From Asticcacaulis sp. MM231 (GTDB taxonomy: Bacteria > Pseudomonadota > Alphaproteobacteria > Caulobacterales > Caulobacteraceae): a DNA stretch of 64,000 bases. The first letter of the stretch is position 1; every line of letters starts with the position of its first letter. The notes below the pieces were generated by a model. The model saw nothing but the letters and a program-made list of their open reading frames with translations, made no database searches and was not told where the DNA came from. Shown in pieces: positions 61,196 through 64,000 of this stretch. The stretch lies in assembly GCF_964186625.1 (NCBI RefSeq), contig NZ_OZ075108.1:3175001-3239000 (forward strand), in the 5' to 3' direction. The position numbers were made by a program, and so were the translations under genes.

Positions 61196-61635
61196 GCCTG
61201 AAAGATTACGTAACGCTCCGCGTCGGCGGCCAGCTCTTCGGTGTTGACGCCGCCCGCGTCCACGATGTCTTTCATCCGCGCGGCCTGACGCCCGTGCCTT
61301 TGTCGCGCTCCGAAATCGCCGGCGTGCTGAACTTGCGCGGCCGCATCGTCACCGCCGTCTGTGCCCGCCGCCGCCTCGGTCTGCCGCCGCGTGAAGAAGG
61401 TGCGCCTGAACCTCTGGCCATCGGACTCGAAGTGCATGGCGACAGTTACGGCCTCGTCATCGACTCGGTCGATGAGGTGCTGAAACTCGACGATGAGAAG
61501 TTCCACGCCCCTCCCGGAAATCTTCCGCCACGCTGGGCAGAAATAATCGTCGGCGTTTATCAATTAGAAAAGGAACTTCTGATAGTGTTGGATCCACACA
61601 CACTCTTGGACGCCGCCCATCTTAAAGCGGCCTAA
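61192..61635 (+). CDS. cheW: Chemotaxis coupling protein CheW
   Basis: Adaptor of 147 residues linking receptors to CheA. The sequence YVTLRVGGQLFGVDAARVHDVFHPRGLTPVPL, IAGVLNLRGRIVTAVCARRRLGLP, and YGLVIDSVDEVLKLD follow the CheW double-barrel. The ATG overlaps the cheA stop (ATGA), so the two are translationally coupled. One residue pattern differs from E. coli: HPRGLTPVP at the groove. The end at 61635 is 27 bases before cheY. Confidence 0.92.
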   Translation: MSLKDYVTLRVGGQLFGVDAARVHDVFHPRGLTPVPLSRSEIAGVLNLRGRIVTAVCARRRLGLPPREEGAPEPLAIGLEVHGDSYGLVIDSVDEVLKLDDEKFHAPPGNLPPRWAEIIVGVYQLEKELLIVLDPHTLLDAAHLKAA

Positions 61636-61662
61636 ACTTTCAGAAGTATAAGGGAAATCAGG

Positions 61663-62028
61663 ATGAAAACCTGTCTCGTCGTCGATGATAGCCGCGTTAT
61701 CCGTAAAGTCGCCAGACGCATTCTGGAAAACCTCCAGTTTGAGGTGGCCGAGGCCAATGACGGCGCCGAAGCGTTGAAATCCTGCAAGGAAAACATGCCG
61801 GCCGCCATCTTGCTCGACTGGAACATGCCGGTCATGGACGGCATCACCTTCCTGCGCGCCCTGCGCAAGGAAGACGGTGGCAAGGCCCCGATCGTGGTGT
61901 TCTGCACCACCGAAAACGATCTGGCCCACATCACCGAAGCCCTGACCGAAGGCGCCTCGGAATACATCATGAAGCCCTTCGACGGCGAAATCCTCGAAGC
62001 CAAGTTCTCCGAAGTTGGCCTGCTGTAA
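61663..62028 (+). CDS. cheY: Chemotaxis response regulator CheY
   Basis: Receiver protein of 121 residues. Acidic pair VVDDS at 6-10, phospho-acceptor Asp52 in ILLDWNMPVMDG, Thr in VVFCTTEND, and Lys in YIMKPFDGE. Length and motifs are typical. It takes phosphate from CheA and binds the flagellar switch, or acts as a phosphate sink. GGGAAATCAGG lies ahead of ATG 61663. About 140 bases separate it from cheB. Confidence 0.93.
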   Translation: MKTCLVVDDSRVIRKVARRILENLQFEVAEANDGAEALKSCKENMPAAILLDWNMPVMDGITFLRALRKEDGGKAPIVVFCTTENDLAHITEALTEGASEYIMKPFDGEILEAKFSEVGLL

Positions 62029-62169
62029 TCGCAAGCCAAACGACGGCTATGGCCGTGCACGATCATACCTCCGGAAGCCATCGGGGCTTTCGGCAAGGCC
62101 AAAGGCCGCCGCGCTCTTTCCTGTTCAGGGAATGATGCGTGTAAGCCCCGCGGCATTTGAGCTTAAAAG

Positions 62170-63378
62170 ATGTCCCTGACCTCCAACACCGCCGCATCCC
62201 TGCGGCCCCTGAAAATCATGATCGTCGACAATTCCGCGGTCGTGCGGGGGCTGATCTCGCGCTGGCTTGAGCACGAGCCCGACATGGTGCTCGCGGGCCT
62301 CGCTATTGACGGCGCCAAGGGCGTCGAAAAGGTCAAGGAAGTCCAGCCGGACGTGCTGATCCTCGACATCGAAATGCCGAACATGGGCGGGCTTGAAGCC
62401 CTGCCGAAACTGCTCGCCGCCAAGCCCGGCCTCAAGGTTCTGATGGCCTCGACGCTGACGACGCGCGGCGCCAATGTCACCATCCGCGCCCTCGAACTGG
62501 GGGCCGCCGACTATGTACCCAAGCCGGATTCAAGCCGGATCGGCGGCGCTGACGGCTTCCGTACCGAACTGCTCACCAAGATCCGCGCCCTGTGCGGCCG
62601 CACACGCTCCTGGCCTATGCCAGGTGCCGCGCCAGCAAACCCGGCACCAGCCAGTCCGACGCAGGGTGCTCCCGGTGCAGGTTCCTCGACAGCCGGCCCG
62701 GGTGCTCTGGCGCGCACGCCTTTATCGCCCGCACGATCCGCACCACCGCCCCCCGCCGCGCCCATCCTGCGTCCGCGCAGCACAGGCCCCAAGCGCATCG
62801 ACGCCCTTTTTGTCGGCGCCTCGACCGGCGGCCCGCCCGCTCTGCGCACCTTCCTGCTGGGCCTGGGGCCCGACTGGAAGCTGCCGATCTTCATCGTGCA
62901 GCACATGCCCGCCACCTTTACCGCCATCCTGGCCGAGCACCTCGATAAGGCGCTGCCGATGACGGTGCTGGAAGCCAAGGACGGCATGCCGGTCACCTCG
63001 CGCCACGTCTATATCGCCCCCGGCGACTTCCACATGACCGTCAAAGGCCCGCTCGGCCTGCCCACGATCAAGCTCGATCAGGGCCCTCAGGTCAACTGGT
63101 GCCGCCCGGCGGTCGATCCCCTGTTCCAGTCCGCCGCCGCCCTCTATGGCAATCACGCGCTCGCCGTCGTCCTGACCGGCATGGGCCATGATGGCCGTGA
63201 CGGCGCCAGCGCCCTGGTGGCCGCCAATGCCTCTGTGTTGGTGCAGGACGAAGCGTCCAGCGTCGTCTGGGGCATGCCCGGCGCCGTAGCCGAAGCCGGC
63301 CTCGCTGAAATCATTAAACCTATCGATGGCCTGTCTGCGGCCTGTAAAGTATTTGCCCGTGGAGAACGGCCCCAATGA
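62170..63378 (+). CDS. cheB: Chemoreceptor glutamate methylesterase CheB
   Basis: Protein of 402 residues. The receiver domain (12-135) has Asp66 in VLILDIEMPNMGG and Lys in YVPKPDS. A long Pro/Ala/Ser linker (about 150-210) precedes the methylesterase domain. The catalytic Ser is in FVGASTGGPPAL, His in IVQHMPATFTAIL, and Asp in LTGMGHDGRDGA. It removes methyl groups and deamidates receptors after phosphorylation by CheA. The linker is longer than in enteric CheB. The stop overlaps the cheR start by four bases. Confidence 0.93.
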   Translation: MSLTSNTAASLRPLKIMIVDNSAVVRGLISRWLEHEPDMVLAGLAIDGAKGVEKVKEVQPDVLILDIEMPNMGGLEALPKLLAAKPGLKVLMASTLTTRGANVTIRALELGAADYVPKPDSSRIGGADGFRTELLTKIRALCGRTRSWPMPGAAPANPAPASPTQGAPGAGSSTAGPGALARTPLSPARSAPPPPAAPILRPRSTGPKRIDALFVGASTGGPPALRTFLLGLGPDWKLPIFIVQHMPATFTAILAEHLDKALPMTVLEAKDGMPVTSRHVYIAPGDFHMTVKGPLGLPTIKLDQGPQVNWCRPAVDPLFQSAAALYGNHALAVVLTGMGHDGRDGASALVAANASVLVQDEASSVVWGMPGAVAEAGLAEIIKPIDGLSAACKVFARGERPQ

Positions 63379-64000
63379 ACCCCGAAGACATCGAACACCT
63401 CGCCGCCACGCTGAAAGCCCGCTCGGGCCTCATTCTCGGCTCGGACAAGACCTACCTGATCGAAAGCCGTCTGTCGCCCGTGGCGCGACGCGAAGGCTTC
63501 GCCAATGTCTCGGCCCTGCTCAGCGCCCTGCGCACCAAGCGCGATGAGAAGCTGATGGCCAGCGTCACCGACGCCATGACCACCAACGAGACCTTCTTCT
63601 TCCGCGACAAGGCGCCGTTTGATCAGTTCAAGAGCGATATCCTGCCGGCACTGGCCAAGGCCCGCCTGTCGGGCGATCTCAAGGTCTGGTGCGCCGCCTG
63701 TTCCACCGGCCAGGAGCCCTATTCTCTGGCCATGCTTATGGACGAGGCCAAGCCCCAGTTCCCGCGCATCAATCTCGATATTCTGGCGACTGACATTTCC
63801 GACCGTTGTCTGGAAAAGGCCCAGGCCGGCCTCTACACCCAGTTCGAGGTCCAGCGCGGCCTGCCGATCACCATGATGGTCAAGCATTTTGAGAAGGTCG
63901 ACGAGATGTGGCGCATCTCGCCAAAGCTGCGCTCGAGCATCCGTTTCAAGAAACTGAACCTGCTCGAAGACCTGCGCAGCGTCGGCCGTCAGGATGTCAT
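63375..64000 (+). CDS. cheR: Chemoreceptor methyltransferase CheR, N-terminal part, cut by the right edge
   Basis: The frame begins at ATG 63375 in the ATGA overlap with cheB and is open to the window end, giving about 208 residues. The N-terminal domain is MNPEDIEHLAATLKARSGLI. TDAMTTNETFFFRDKAPFDQF and VWCAACSTGQEPYSLAM, the SAM-binding motif, identify CheR. ILATDISDRCLEKAQAGLYTQFEVQRGL continues the fold. It methylates receptor glutamates in opposition to CheB. The C-terminus is not in the window. Confidence 0.92.
   Translation, partial: MNPEDIEHLAATLKARSGLILGSDKTYLIESRLSPVARREGFANVSALLSALRTKRDEKLMASVTDAMTTNETFFFRDKAPFDQFKSDILPALAKARLSGDLKVWCAACSTGQEPYSLAMLMDEAKPQFPRINLDILATDISDRCLEKAQAGLYTQFEVQRGLPITMMVKHFEKVDEMWRISPKLRSSIRFKKLNLLEDLRSVGRQDV

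Noticed and set aside
1..64000. tRNA or rRNA genes and an integrase/attachment-site pair
   Set aside because: I saw no tRNA-like cloverleaf with a TTC-type T loop, no rRNA stretches and no integrase, so no genomic island boundaries are claimed.

Overview
The window looks like chromosome of a Caulobacterales alphaproteobacterium, most like Asticcacaulis or a close relative. This is inferred from gene content, not from a database search. The markers are the CckA-CtrA phosphotransferase ChpT with a full CtrA site in front of it, a DivJ-like membrane kinase, a MucR/Ros regulator, two DUF2336 proteins, DUF1491, a single-enzyme GH127/GH130 sugar repertoire, a cheA-W-Y-B-R cluster and the remains of a gene transfer agent (GTA) cluster. 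Coding DNA is GC-rich; the 18.4-19.0 kb gap is clearly AT-richer.

Layout. 0-3.9 kb: an autoregulated PepSY/response-regulator/histidine-kinase operon and a DnaJ-type co-chaperone. 4.1-5.1 kb: a GTA scar in which the start of the large terminase is fused to the end of the distal tail protein. 5.2-17.3 kb: small envelope proteins, a YcgN operon, a YgiB/YgiC-like pair, an ABC-F ATPase, a triply broken glycosyltransferase, a DUF2336 protein, and a DUF1295/cyclopropane-synthase-like pair whose stop-start overlap has mutated. 17.3-25.3 kb: a lipoprotein cyclophilin, a candidate small RNA behind LacI-type operators, an AraC regulator, a GH130 phosphorylase, and an IS1182 element splitting a PH/SHOCT gene. 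25.5-40.5 kb: aldo-keto reductase, TetR/MAPEG pair, prfC, transporters, SGNH hydrolase, a frameshifted acyltransferase, a CDF metal exporter and a Tat-exported GH127 enzyme. 40.6-43.2 kb: abutting IS630 and IS701 elements inside a palindromic repeat. 43.3-58.3 kb: SufE, VOC and GFA proteins, kinases including the DivJ-like one, a stand-alone DnaA domain IV, MucR, a frameshifted cysK, chpT and an AsmA protein. 58.6-64 kb: the chemotaxis cluster, running off the right edge in cheR.

The regulatory theme is cell-cycle and signal transduction: five kinase/receiver modules, ChpT, MucR, CtrA-like sites and chemotaxis. Superimposed are dispersed repeat families: GC-rich CCTCCCC palindromes, a GATCTGAT hairpin, and a three-hairpin element with covarying stems that appears three times complete and once in part. 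Several genes carry single-base indels, often in homopolymers, so real decay and assembly error both have to be considered.
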